Shown here one piece after another: positions 33,769-42,437 of a stretch of DNA of 64,000 bases. The DNA comes from UBA5314 sp035560815 (GTDB taxonomy: Bacteria; Bacillota; Syntrophomonadia; Syntrophomonadales; Syntrophomonadaceae): positions 1 to 64,000 of the forward strand of contig DATMYR010000012.1 of assembly GCA_035560815.1 (NCBI GenBank), written 5' to 3'. The notes below the pieces were generated by a model that worked only from the letters and a program-made list of their open reading frames with translations, was not told the origin of the DNA and did no database searches. Position 1 is the stretch's first letter, and every line of letters begins with the position of its first letter. Made by a program: the position numbers and the translations under genes.

Positions 33769-34821
33769 TTATATAAAAAGCGTTGCATCTCCATAACTGA
33801 AGAAACGGTAGCCTTGTGCCACTGCATGCCGGTAGGCAGCCATGGTTTTCTCCCAGCCGGCAAAAGCCGATACCAGCATAAGTAGGGATGAACCAGGCAG
33901 GTGAAAATTACTTACCAGCATATCGATTGCGCGGAACTTGTAGCCTGGATATATGAACAGACTGGTTTCCCCACTGCCGGGCTGAAAGCCCCGACTATCA
34001 TCATACACTGTTTCCAGAGTTCTTACTACTGTAGTGCCTATCGCTACAATCCGCCCTCCCCGCGAGCGGGCAGCGTTAAGCTGGCGGGCCGCCTCTTCGC
34101 TGACTTGATAGGTTTCGCTGTGCATTCGATGCTGGCGGATATCGGCACTGTTTACCGGTCGAAAGGTTCCCAAGCCCACATGCAGGATAATCTTCACTAC
34201 ATCGACACCGGCATCTTGAATGTCAGAGAGTAATTGCTCGGTAAAATGCAGACCGGCAGTGGGAGCCGCAGCAGATCCAGACTCCCGGGCATAGATCGTC
34301 TGGTAATCTCCCTGGTCAGCATTTTGATCGGGCCGGTTAATATAGGGCGGAAGCGGTACGTGCCCTAACTCTTCAATAAAACTCTCCTCTGAAGAACAAT
34401 TGTGAAACGATACCAACCGCCCTCCATCGGACTCCAAATCGGCAATGATTTTCAAAAATTCGGGTCGCTCGGGTGAGAAATATACCTGACTGCCTGGCTT
34501 CAGCCGCCGGGCAGGTTTCACCAGGGCTTCCCAGGAATCGCCTTTCTTTTTTAGAAGGAGTACTTCCACCTGGGCCCCCGTGTCCTTGTATCCCAGAAGG
34601 CGAGCGTGAATCACCCGCGTCTCATTGATGACCAGGGTGTCTCCCGATTGAAGATAGTCAATCAAATGATGAAATTGCCGGTCCTCGAATTCTTCCCGGT
34701 CACGGTGCACCACCAAAAGCCGCGAATGATCCCGAGGATGGGCGGGGTGCTGGGCTATGAGCTGAGGGGGAAGCGGGAAGATATAGTCTTCCAGAGCGAA
34801 TGGATTTTGCTTCTCAGACAT
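33769..34821 (-). CDS. queA: S-adenosylmethionine:tRNA ribosyltransferase-isomerase
   Basis: QueA transfers the ribosyl group of AdoMet to preQ1-tRNA, giving epoxyqueuosine. The N-terminal EDYIFPLPPQLIAQHPAHPRDHSRLL block, TLVINETRVIHARL, the PTAGLHFTEQLL motif and the C-terminal FHLPGSSLLMLVSAFAG segment are all present in a 350-residue protein. It is followed by tgt (64 bp gap) and preceded by a DUF2905 gene and queH, so the window holds the last three enzyme steps of queuosine synthesis. Confidence 0.97.
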   Translation of the reverse strand: MSEKQNPFALEDYIFPLPPQLIAQHPAHPRDHSRLLVVHRDREEFEDRQFHHLIDYLQSGDTLVINETRVIHARLLGYKDTGAQVEVLLLKKKGDSWEALVKPARRLKPGSQVYFSPERPEFLKIIADLESDGGRLVSFHNCSSEESFIEELGHVPLPPYINRPDQNADQGDYQTIYARESGSAAAPTAGLHFTEQLLSDIQDAGVDVVKIILHVGLGTFRPVNSADIRQHRMHSETYQVSEEAARQLNAARSRGGRIVAIGTTVVRTLETVYDDSRGFQPGSGETSLFIYPGYKFRAIDMLVSNFHLPGSSLLMLVSAFAGWEKTMAAYRHAVAQGYRFFSYGDATLFI

Positions 34822-34828
34822 CGTATCA

Positions 34829-35056
34829 TTATCTCCTGCTAAAAATATTCAATAAAAAGCTGATGATCAGGCTTAGAAGCAAGCAAGTGACCAGGGGAAA
34901 GTAGAAGGTAAAACCGTCCTTCTTATAATAGATATCCCCGGGCAGCTTCAAGAAACCGGGATTGGCCTTTCCCACGAGAAAAAACAGCAAGCCCAGGGCC
35001 GCTAATCCCAACCCCAGGATCATCAGCAATTTCCCTATCGTTCCCAGAGGATGCAT
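34829..35056 (-). CDS. DUF2905 small membrane protein
   Basis: The 75-residue protein has two hydrophobic helices separated by a NPGFLKLPGDIYYKKDGFTFYFP stretch, the signature of DUF2905. Members are widespread in Firmicutes near ruvB and queA, as in this window, and have no established function. It ends seven bases before queA. Confidence 0.88.
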   Translation of the reverse strand: MHPLGTIGKLLMILGLGLAALGLLFFLVGKANPGFLKLPGDIYYKKDGFTFYFPLVTCLLLSLIISFLLNIFSRR

Positions 35057-35078
35057 GCTTCACTCCCTAACAAATCAA

Positions 35079-35113
35079 AGTGAGTCAACCAGAACCGTCC
35101 TCTTTGACTCACT
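35079..35113 (-). terminator. Hairpin at the end of queH
   Basis: AGTGAGTCAA and TTGACTCACT form a 10 bp perfect stem that includes the queH stop codon. The T-run after it is broken (TTGATTTG), so this may attenuate or protect the transcript more than end it. Confidence 0.45.
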
Positions 35114-35666
35114 GCCCGGCATCTTTGAGCCGCCGGGCTCCACCGTAGCGTTCGAATTCACTGTACAGGCAGCCGCAATACTGCTGCCGGTAAAGACCCA
35201 TTTCTCTGGACCGCACGCCAGTCTGAGCAAAACCGGTCCGAAAATCCTGATAGAGGAAGGGAACCCCGTAGCGTTCCCCGGCCGCTTCTCCCACCTGACG
35301 AATCAAATCATGCTTCTGATACTTGCTTACCAGCAATGTGGAGGTGAAGCAGTCAAACTTTCCATGCCGGGCTATGCGGGCGGCCTGTTCCAGGCGCATC
35401 TGATAGCACAAGAGGCAGCGCTGGCTTTCGCGGAAACAAGCATTGCGTAAATATACTGAAGGATCCGGGGCCGGATCAAAGATCACGGCCAGATCGCTTT
35501 GACTTGCATACTCCTGAAGGGCCTTTTCCCTTTTTAGATATTCGCTATAGGGGTGAATATTGGGATTAAAAAAATAGCCGGTTAGCGAATAACCCTCTTG
35601 GCGTAGTTCCGGAACCGGATAGGTGGCGCAGGGACCGCAGCATATATGCAAGAGGAGATTTGGCAT
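35109..35666 (-). CDS. queH: Epoxyqueuosine reductase QueH
   Basis: QueH reduces epoxyqueuosine to queuosine in tRNA and replaces the unrelated QueG in many anaerobes. The N-terminal LLLHICCGPCATYPV pair of cysteines, the CFRESQRCLLCYQMRLEQAARIA block and the C-terminal QQYCGCLYSEFER cysteines match the family's iron-sulfur and metal ligands. With queA and tgt nearby the pathway's last steps are together. It directly follows ruvB (15 bp). Confidence 0.93.
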   Translation of the reverse strand: MPNLLLHICCGPCATYPVPELRQEGYSLTGYFFNPNIHPYSEYLKREKALQEYASQSDLAVIFDPAPDPSVYLRNACFRESQRCLLCYQMRLEQAARIARHGKFDCFTSTLLVSKYQKHDLIRQVGEAAGERYGVPFLYQDFRTGFAQTGVRSREMGLYRQQYCGCLYSEFERYGGARRLKDAGQ

Positions 35667-35681
35667 CGTCCTGACCTCCCA

Positions 35682-36719
35682 TCAAATATCCGGTTCAAAC
35701 AGGTTTCGCTCACCCTGGTCATGGGGTCGGGGAAGGCCCAGATGCCGATAGGCATGGTCCGTGGCCACTCGACCCCGAGGAGTTTTCTGAATCATTCCCA
35801 TTTTGAGGAGAAATGGCTCATAAACGTCGGTTAAGGTGTCATCCTCTTCCGATACTGCTGCAGCCAGGGTCTCCAGGCCCACCGGCCCTCCCCCGAATTT
35901 AACAATGATTGCCTCCAGTATCATTCTGTCCATGGTGTCCAGACCACATTCGTCGATTTCCAGCATTTCCAGGGCTAAACGGGCCACGTCCAGGCAGATC
36001 ACTCCGGAAGCTCGCACCAGAGCATAATCCCGCACCCGTCGCAACAGGCGGTTGGCAATACGGGGAGTACCCCGTGCTCGGCGCGCGATCTCTATGGCTC
36101 CATCATTATCGATACCGATGTTCAAAATACTCGCCGCTCTGCGGACGATCTGCGTTAAATCTTCCACATTATAGAAGTCCAGACGACTGTTGATCCCGAA
36201 GCGATCTCGCAATGGGGAGCTGAGCAGTCCGGGCCGGGTAGTGGCGCCAATCAGGGTGAAAGGAGGAAGATCCAGGCGCAGGGTTCGAGCTGCAGGTCCT
36301 TTGCCAATCACGATATCGATGACAAAATCCTCCATAGCCGGATAAAGAATCTCTTCAACACTCCGATTCAAACGGTGTATTTCATCGATAAAGAGGATTT
36401 CCCCGGCATCCAGGTTGGTCAGAATAGCAGCCAGATCCCCGGGACGCTCAATGGCTGGTCCTGAAGTTTTGCGGATGGGCTTACCGATTTCATTGGCCAC
36501 GATGGCGGCCAGGGTTGTCTTCCCCAGGCCCGGAGGACCGCTAAGCAGGACATGGTCCAGGGATTCGCCCCGTTCCCGGGCGGCGGCAATAAATACCCCG
36601 ATATTATCCTTGATGCGCTCCTGTCCCACATAATCACACAATCTTAAGGGGCGCAGGGAAGCTTCCTGCACATCCTCTTCCACCAGGTTTTGCGGGGAAA
36701 TCAAACGCTCGCTGTGCAA
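35682..36719 (-). CDS. ruvB: Holliday junction branch migration helicase RuvB
   Basis: RuvB is the AAA+ motor of the RuvABC junction resolution system. It has Walker A GPPGLGKTT, Walker B LFIDEIHRLN, sensor 1 LIGATTRPGLLSSPLRDRFG, and the C-terminal winged helix ending in TPRGRVAT. Length 345 is normal. The start is TTG at 36719, with GGAGG upstream. The gene order ruvC-ruvA-ruvB is compact with 3-15 bp gaps. Confidence 0.97.
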   Translation of the reverse strand: MHSERLISPQNLVEEDVQEASLRPLRLCDYVGQERIKDNIGVFIAAARERGESLDHVLLSGPPGLGKTTLAAIVANEIGKPIRKTSGPAIERPGDLAAILTNLDAGEILFIDEIHRLNRSVEEILYPAMEDFVIDIVIGKGPAARTLRLDLPPFTLIGATTRPGLLSSPLRDRFGINSRLDFYNVEDLTQIVRRAASILNIGIDNDGAIEIARRARGTPRIANRLLRRVRDYALVRASGVICLDVARLALEMLEIDECGLDTMDRMILEAIIVKFGGGPVGLETLAAAVSEEDDTLTDVYEPFLLKMGMIQKTPRGRVATDHAYRHLGLPRPHDQGERNLFEPDI

Positions 36720-36734
36720 CGTCCTACCTCCGTC

Positions 36735-37343
36735 CTATTTCTTCCAAGCTGAGGCTCGTATCTTCAATACCTTCTTGATATTGTCTTCCACCCCGGAACC
36801 CATTTCCCCTCTTTCCTGAAGGTCCAACACCAGGGGCAGAACCTCACTGCGGGTGTACCCCAGAGCCTCAAGGGCTTCGAACAGTACCTCCAATGAGGAT
36901 TGGTCCTGCCCCGGTGTGGATCGATCCTGTTTAAGAAGGGCCTCCGAAACCTTATCTTTTAACTCGAAGATGAGCCGCTGGGCGCTTTTTTTCCCTATTC
37001 CCGGAATGCGAATCAGCTGCCGTTCATCCTGACTGGCAATGGCCCGGTAAAAACTATCCGGGTCCATAAAACCCAGGATATTTAAAGCGCTGCGCGCTCC
37101 CATCCCTGAAATATCTAATAGACGAAGGAAGAGCTCCTGTTCCTCGCGTAGAAAGAAACCATACAATTTCCACTCATTGTCGCTGCCCTGCAGGCACGTA
37201 TGCAAAAAAACAGGTTCACCCGCTTGCGGGCATCTGGCCAGGTCGCGGCTATGGACATAAACCTGATAACCAATCCCATTCACATCAATGGTCAGTGAGT
37301 CAGCCAGAACAGCAAAAATGGATCCCCGGACAAAAGCGATCAT
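36735..37343 (-). CDS. ruvA: Holliday junction DNA-binding protein RuvA
   Basis: RuvA binds the four-way junction and loads RuvB. The N-terminal OB-fold (MIAFVRGSIFAV...VNGIGYQVYV), the helix-hairpin-helix motifs (LLDISGMGARSALNILG and LIRIPGIGKKSAQRLIFELKDK) and the small C-terminal domain (LEALGYTRSEV) are all present in 202 residues. It begins three bases after ruvC. Confidence 0.96.
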   Translation of the reverse strand: MIAFVRGSIFAVLADSLTIDVNGIGYQVYVHSRDLARCPQAGEPVFLHTCLQGSDNEWKLYGFFLREEQELFLRLLDISGMGARSALNILGFMDPDSFYRAIASQDERQLIRIPGIGKKSAQRLIFELKDKVSEALLKQDRSTPGQDQSSLEVLFEALEALGYTRSEVLPLVLDLQERGEMGSGVEDNIKKVLKIRASAWKK

Positions 37344-37346
37344 GGC

Positions 37347-37844
37347 TTATTTCTCTCTTTCATAGAATACATTCATCTTGTAGGAATGAAGATGGCAGAT
37401 GGCTATGGCCAAAGCATCGGCTGCATCGTCGGGCTGGGGAGTCTCTTTCAGAGATAGAATCGCCTGCACCATCAATTGAACCTGGCGTTTACTGGCATTC
37501 CCATATCCCACTACAGCCTGTTTGACCTGCAAAGGAGTGTATTCCGCAACCTGGAGGCCGGCACCCGCCGCCGTCATGACCAGAACGCCCCGGCTCTGGG
37601 CCACGCTGATCGCAGTTTTGGCATTGCGCTGAAAGAAAAGTTCTTCTATCGCCACTACGTCAGGGTGATAGGTGTCCAATAGACCAACCAATTCCCGGTT
37701 GATAGCCAGGAGCCGATCCGGCATGGGCATGGATGCCGGGGTGCGTATGGTTCCATAGTCGACCAGGCGCCCCTTGGCGCCCTGCCCCTCCACCACTCCA
37801 TACCCGGTGGTAGCCGTTCCTGGATCAATCCCCATAACCAGCAT
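37347..37844 (-). CDS. ruvC: Holliday junction endonuclease RuvC
   Basis: RuvC resolves junctions with an RNase H-like fold. The first catalytic aspartate is in MGIDPGTATTGYGV, the glutamate in VVAIEELFF, and the distal pair in PQPDDAADALAIAICH. Length 165 is typical. GGAGCGG lies before the ATG at 37844. It heads the ruvCAB group. About 465 bp of repeat-rich DNA separate it from the bofC-like gene upstream. Confidence 0.96.
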   Translation of the reverse strand: MLVMGIDPGTATTGYGVVEGQGAKGRLVDYGTIRTPASMPMPDRLLAINRELVGLLDTYHPDVVAIEELFFQRNAKTAISVAQSRGVLVMTAAGAGLQVAEYTPLQVKQAVVGYGNASKRQVQLMVQAILSLKETPQPDDAADALAIAICHLHSYKMNVFYEREK

Positions 37845-37978
37845 GGCATCCGCTCCGTATTCATTTTCTCTACACCTATATTACTTGAAAATACCCGGTG
37901 TGGAAAAGACCGGTTGGGCCAAGAAAGAAGGATAAGCCAGCCATGACTGTCTTATCCTTGGGCAAACTCCTGAATTTA

Positions 37979-38306
37979 GGGTTTGGGGACACACCTTCCG
38001 CTAAGGTCTGGGGACACACCCCGATGGGGAATGTCCCCATGGACTCCCTTCGGTCGTGGTTCCCAATTGCCGTCAGCCGCCGGCGACGACATTTCGCCTA
38101 GTGCTGGCGGATCGAAGACCGAAGGTCTGAGCGCCAGCCAGATCGAGATGAGCTTAAGCGAATTCCGAGATGGCAAGTACCTGTGGTGCACCCTGTGGGT
38201 GATGGATGTAAGATGTGGTTCGGACGAAAGCTATCAGTACATGCCTTACCGCCTGTAGGGCGGTAACAGGGGGACATTCCTCTCTCGAAGAGGAGGTGTG
38301 TCCCCC
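37979..38306. repeat. REP-like palindromic region
   Basis: Two GGGGACACACC elements are seen at about 37984-38020, one followed by a GGAATGTCCCC partner, and a full inverted unit at 38240-38306. The last one is the reverse complement of 10125-10190, with a single base difference by eye. Between them is a sequence with further small palindromes (for example CGAAGACCGAAGGTCT). No gene was found in this stretch of about 465 bp. Confidence 0.7.
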
Positions 38307-38310
38307 AACC

Positions 38311-38880
38311 TTATAGATATTCATCCAGGTTTTCCAATGCATCGTTGAGGTCTTCCTGGGTATAGAATTCCAGTTTGCTATCAGTAATGGATTTTTGAAT
38401 ATCGGATGGCAGAGATGCTAATGGAATCCGGGTTACTTTCAAAAGAATATCATGCTCGGCATCAGGCCCCTGGTAGACGGCCACTTTGTTCTGGTAAGCC
38501 TTGAGGCGCAATTTCCCCTTATCCTTGGGGCACCAATCTTCTGTTTTTTGATGGATGACCAGCGTCTTCCCCTGCCAACTGATCTGGTAACCTTTTTCAG
38601 CAGGGTAGGATTGCTGAACTTCCTGTAAGCTGCGGCCATTTAGTTGATCCCGCTGGGGAAAAGCTGCAATGATAACATGCTCGCATTTGGTATATTCTTG
38701 CTCGAAAACCACCTGGGTGTCAGCCTCAATGAGATGCGGCTTTTCCTCGACACTCAAAACCGGCTTCTGGTCTCCGGAAACATTATGCATTTTATTGTAG
38801 GCCTTTCCCAGCAGGCAGCCCAGCCCGGTGCTGGCAATGATCAACCCTGTGGCTAGGAGCACTCCGGTTGATTTTTTCAT
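38311..38880 (-). CDS. BofC-like protein
   Basis: From the ATG at 38880 (AGAGGTGAG upstream) the product has 189 residues with an N-terminal membrane anchor at about 5-22. The C-terminal part, including KVTRIPLASLPSDIQKSI and FYTQEDLNDALENLDEYL, resembles the BofC C-terminal domain. BofC is a forespore-secreted regulator that restrains the SpoIVB protease in pro-sigmaK processing. In Bacillus, bofC lies close to the ruv genes, which supports the call. The middle region is divergent. A frame extending to 39033 is not coding in its upstream part. Confidence 0.62.
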   Translation of the reverse strand: MKKSTGVLLATGLIIASTGLGCLLGKAYNKMHNVSGDQKPVLSVEEKPHLIEADTQVVFEQEYTKCEHVIIAAFPQRDQLNGRSLQEVQQSYPAEKGYQISWQGKTLVIHQKTEDWCPKDKGKLRLKAYQNKVAVYQGPDAEHDILLKVTRIPLASLPSDIQKSITDSKLEFYTQEDLNDALENLDEYL

Positions 38881-38998
38881 ATTTCTCACCTCTGGAAAGT
38901 ATTTTTTCCAGATTGTGCCTATTCTATACATTAGTTTGCTTGGGACAAGTTTGGCCAGGTGAGATGGACGTGCAAGTTGCCACGGTGTGGCGCAAATT

Positions 38999-39024
38999 AT
39001 GGAATGCCGTGTGCGGCATTCCAT
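38999..39024. repeat. Perfect 11 bp-stem hairpin
   Basis: ATGGAATGCCG and CGGCATTCCAT pair around TGTG between the bofC-like gene and the next upstream gene. A second small hairpin (GCCAC/GTGGC) lies just beside it. No T-run follows, so it could be a repeat element more than a terminator. Confidence 0.5.
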
Positions 39025-39052
39025 ATCGTACACCCTGTGAGGGTCAATCTTT

Positions 39053-39877
39053 TTAGTTGGCAGGCGTTATCACAACTGAAATCACATTAGCTACTAATTT
39101 GAATTCGCAATTTCTTCCGTCTATTACTTTGATTTCATCATAATTCCTATGATTATGTGCCTTATCCGATGCTTCCATCACCATATTATAAGCATCTGCA
39201 TAGCCAGTCGGGAAAAGCACCTTTAAGATCGTCTTGATATTTTCCTTATCATTATCGGTACGGAATGAAACTATTGTGTATGCAAACTCATTTCCCGCCT
39301 GGGTATAATTAAGGGAGTAACACATCTCTGCATCATGTAACTGCCATTCTATTTTATTTGTTTCAATCATAAGTCCACTCTTTACTTTTTCTATCTGATA
39401 GAATTCCCAAGGTGCTCCATCTGGCACATAGGAGTACCGCTGCATGGTTGAGGCAACCGTAACCGAGGCACCCAATGCTTCGCCAATGAAATATAGAGGC
39501 ACCATAACACGACCTCCAGTGACCTCTAAAGGAGCATCCAGTGCAACTGACTTACCATCAACTAAAGCGGTTGCTGATCCAACGGTTAGCGTAACTGTTT
39601 TATCTGCCTTGACAGTTATTTTCTGGCTTACTGGATCCCAATCCACCAAAGCGCCTAATGCTTCGGCAATACTCCTTAAGGGAACCAGGAGGCGTCCTTT
39701 TGAAATATACGGCTTCTGATCAAAGGATACATAGGCTCCGTTGATTGCTATTTTAATAGTAGTCCCATCTAAATTTACATCTACTGTCTGGCTCGCTGCT
39801 AAACAGGTCCAGGTTAGACCAAAGAGCATCACAAATGTTAATGATAACACCATTAAACCCCTTATCGATTTTCTCAT
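39053..39877 (-). CDS. Secreted protein with copper amine oxidase N-terminal-like domain
   Basis: A signal peptide (residues 1-28, ending TWTCLAAS) precedes a copper-amine-oxidase-N1 domain at about 35-140. Two copies of its repeat are seen: ISKGRLLVPLRSIAEALGALVDWDP and VTGGRVMVPLYFIGEALGASV. These domains bind cell wall or surface in Firmicutes. The C-terminal 130 residues have no match I recognise. The gene is single and follows GGGAGG. Related domains occur in genes at 54727 and 56635. Confidence 0.82.
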   Translation of the reverse strand: MRKSIRGLMVLSLTFVMLFGLTWTCLAASQTVDVNLDGTTIKIAINGAYVSFDQKPYISKGRLLVPLRSIAEALGALVDWDPVSQKITVKADKTVTLTVGSATALVDGKSVALDAPLEVTGGRVMVPLYFIGEALGASVTVASTMQRYSYVPDGAPWEFYQIEKVKSGLMIETNKIEWQLHDAEMCYSLNYTQAGNEFAYTIVSFRTDNDKENIKTILKVLFPTGYADAYNMVMEASDKAHNHRNYDEIKVIDGRNCEFKLVANVISVVITPAN

Positions 39878-40103
39878 CCTGTAGCCTCCCCGATTTATTT
39901 ATACTACAGTTTTCCATATCGGCCCCTTTATTTCCTGCTTATCCCAGTATTTTTTTACCATTGATAGTCATGAAGCGGCCGAGATGATAGGAGTTTTGTG
40001 CTTTGCTCTTCATCCATCAGACTAGCGAAGATGATCTTCGGCCTTGTCCTGGAATAAAATGGATGACTTCACCCCAATGACTGACTCGACATGCTGGGCA
40101 TAC
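39878..40103. other. Non-coding gap
   Basis: I see no gene or known RNA in the roughly 225 bp between the secreted protein gene and the yebC terminator. Confidence 0.5.
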
Positions 40104-40132
40104 GTAAAAAGAGGCGGCCTTTATACCACCTC
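40104..40132 (-). terminator. Terminator of yebC
   Basis: On the minus strand GAGGTGG and CCGCCTC form a stem, followed by TTTTTAC. It lies 36 bp beyond the yebC stop. Confidence 0.8.
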
Positions 40133-40167
40133 TCTCTATTCCCAAAATATAAATTAAACGACGCATT

Positions 40168-40926
40168 TCAGGATAGCTTTTCCATAAGTTCATCGGGAAT
40201 GGACATATTGGTGTAGACGTTTTGAACGTCATCATTGTCTTCCAAAAGATCGATTAGTTTTATGACTTTCCGGGCTACTTCCAGATCGGTGACTTCGGTC
40301 ATATTCTGAGGCACCATGTCCCAATCGGCGTCTTCCAGGACATACCCTTCTTTTTCCATGGCCTCTTTGATCTCCAGGAATTGATCCGCAGGGGTTATGA
40401 TTTCATACACTTCATCTGCTTCCCGGATATCATCAGCTCCCAATTCCAGAACCTGAAGCATGAATTCTTCTTCATCTCCGGGCAATTTGCCAGTGGCCAC
40501 ATTAATAATACCAGCCCGTTTGAACATCCAGCCCACGCACCCGGTCTCCCCCAGGTTCCCTCCATTTTTCGAGAACAAATGCCGTATCTCCGGAGCCGTC
40601 CGGTTGCGATTATCGGTAGCGATCTCCAGCATGACAGCCACGCCGCCAGGAGCATATCCTTCATAGAAAAATTCTTCCAGGGCTTCGCCGCCTGCTTCAC
40701 CGGCTCCTTTCTTGATGGCTCTCTGAATATTCTCATTGGGTAGATTAATCGCTTTGGCTTTTTGCACAGCTAGTTTCAACTTGGCATTGGTTTCAGGATC
40801 TGCCCCGCCCCCGGCTTTCACCGCGATGGTTATTTCCTTGGCGACCTTGGTAAATTCCTTACCGCGTTTTTCATCCGTACGGCCCTTTTTATGCTTAATA
40901 TTCGCCCATTTTGAATGCCCTGACAT
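40168..40926 (-). CDS. yebC: YebC/PmpR-family regulator
   Basis: The sequence begins with MSGHSKWANIKHKKGRTD and contains KAKAINLPNENIQRAIKKG and the EGYAPGGVAVMLEIATDNRNRT block, the hallmarks of YebC. Family members bind DNA as regulators and help ribosomes through proline-rich stalls. Length 252 is typical. In many genomes yebC lies upstream of ruvC. Here it is upstream of ruvCAB as well, separated by two genes. Confidence 0.96.
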   Translation of the reverse strand: MSGHSKWANIKHKKGRTDEKRGKEFTKVAKEITIAVKAGGGADPETNAKLKLAVQKAKAINLPNENIQRAIKKGAGEAGGEALEEFFYEGYAPGGVAVMLEIATDNRNRTAPEIRHLFSKNGGNLGETGCVGWMFKRAGIINVATGKLPGDEEEFMLQVLELGADDIREADEVYEIITPADQFLEIKEAMEKEGYVLEDADWDMVPQNMTEVTDLEVARKVIKLIDLLEDNDDVQNVYTNMSIPDELMEKLS

Positions 40927-40953
40927 TCTTCCCCCTCCTAAGCACTTTCTTAT

Positions 40954-41628
40954 TTACCATATCCCCGGAATAAGCCGCTTGGTTTTGGCCATATAGTCCG
41001 AATATTTCTGATCAAAATGATTGCAGAGGAATTCTTCCTCCAACCGAATCCGGTACACCAGGGCTGGCAGTACAGCCAACACCGCAATGAGCAAGGCCCC
41101 CCATGAATTGAAAATCATGGCCATGGCTACAGCACTGAGAAAGGCACTGAGATAAAATGGGTGCCGGATACGTTGATAGGCGCCTGTGCTAATCACCTGA
41201 TGGTCTTCATAGACAGCCACCCGGGGATTGTAATACTTCCCCAAAGATTTTATCGTTCGGTAGCGTACAACTAACGAAATGATAAATAATACAAACCCCA
41301 CCAGGATTACCGCCGGCTCTAACCGGAACCAGCGTGTAAAGTGGAAGGTTACGAAATCGAGCAAAGCCCAAAAAAGAAGGATTAATGATGTTAGCTGCAT
41401 ATACAAATAGGAACGGCGGTCATCGTCGTCAATGGCCGCGCTGTCGGGCGGCTGATAGATCGCCGTCTCGACCAGGGACCAGCCCAGATAAAGGGCAAAG
41501 AAAGCCATAATTACTTTGAAATCAAAGGGCGGAAGGAGCTTCCAGGCCATATAACCCACGCACAAAAATATTATAACAGCCAGGGCCATACGGATAAAAA
41601 CCATGCGTTTTGCGGAATTCAAAGTCAT
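40954..41628 (-). CDS. Isoprenylcysteine carboxyl methyltransferase-like membrane protein
   Basis: A membrane protein of 224 residues with five to six helices. The C-terminal part, ISTGAYQRIRHPFYLSAFL followed by EEEFLCNHFDQKYSDYMAKTKRLIPG, matches the ICMT/phospholipid methyltransferase family, in which RHPxY and E-E-x3-H/Y motifs bind AdoMet. Substrate in bacteria is generally unknown. It sits between nadE and yebC on the minus strand with short gaps. Confidence 0.85.
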   Translation of the reverse strand: MTLNSAKRMVFIRMALAVIIFLCVGYMAWKLLPPFDFKVIMAFFALYLGWSLVETAIYQPPDSAAIDDDDRRSYLYMQLTSLILLFWALLDFVTFHFTRWFRLEPAVILVGFVLFIISLVVRYRTIKSLGKYYNPRVAVYEDHQVISTGAYQRIRHPFYLSAFLSAVAMAMIFNSWGALLIAVLAVLPALVYRIRLEEEFLCNHFDQKYSDYMAKTKRLIPGIW

Positions 41629-41687
41629 ACCTCCAGCTTGATCCGGGTTTTAGAACCCAGTGGTATTTCAAAGTAATATTATAAGTA

Positions 41688-42437
41688 TTATTGCCGTAAT
41701 TCTTCCGGGATAAAAGCTATAGGTGGCAGGCTGCGTTTATGTTCACTCTTACAAACTAGCTGCTCAATGCGATCCAGTACTTCCGGTTCTCCCTCACCGC
41801 TGGTCAGATAGCGGTCTAAATGCGCATAGGTGAAGCCCATTTCGTCTTCATCGGTCTGCCCGGGCCACAGCCCTCCTGAAGGCGGTTTACTGATAATACT
41901 ATCAGGAATCTTCAGGTAGGCCGCCAGCTGGTAAACCTCTTCTTTTAATAAGTCGCCCAGGACTTGGATGTCCACGCCACAATCACCATATTTGGTGGCA
42001 TAACCGACACTAATCTCACTTCTGTTGCCAGTGCCTAAAACCAGATAATCGCGAGCCTGGGCTGAATAATAGAGGGTGGTCATCCGCAGCCGTGACTTGA
42101 TGTTGGCGCGCAAAATTCGCCCTTTCTCACCCTCAAAACGAATGTAGGATTCTACCAGGGTCGTTAGCATGGTATACACGTTATCTAACACAACTACTCG
42201 ATGAGGGATCTGAAATTCCTCGGCCAGGCTCTGAGCATGGATGCGATCGGAGAGGTCACTGGCACATGGCAATATCAATGCCAAGCATTCATTCCCAAAG
42301 GCTTGCTTGGCTAATACTGCCGCTACTGCGGAATCCACTCCTCCGCTCAGCCCGATTACTACCCCCTTGGCACCAGCCCCCTCAACCTTATCCCTCAACC
42401 ATTGGACTAGATACTCCACAACAGCTTCTGGATTCAC
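41688..42437 (-). CDS. nadE: NAD+ synthetase, ammonia-dependent type
   Basis: NadE amidates nicotinate adenine dinucleotide to NAD+. The ATP loop VIGLSGGVDSAVAAVLAK (about residues 26-43), the LVLGTGNRSE and GYATKYGDCGVD blocks, and PPSGGLWPGQTDEDEMGFTYAHLD are diagnostic. At 249 residues it lacks a glutaminase domain and so uses ammonia. The start is a GTG at 42437, with GGAGG eleven bases upstream. Confidence 0.96.
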   Translation of the reverse strand: MNPEAVVEYLVQWLRDKVEGAGAKGVVIGLSGGVDSAVAAVLAKQAFGNECLALILPCASDLSDRIHAQSLAEEFQIPHRVVVLDNVYTMLTTLVESYIRFEGEKGRILRANIKSRLRMTTLYYSAQARDYLVLGTGNRSEISVGYATKYGDCGVDIQVLGDLLKEEVYQLAAYLKIPDSIISKPPSGGLWPGQTDEDEMGFTYAHLDRYLTSGEGEPEVLDRIEQLVCKSEHKRSLPPIAFIPEELRQ

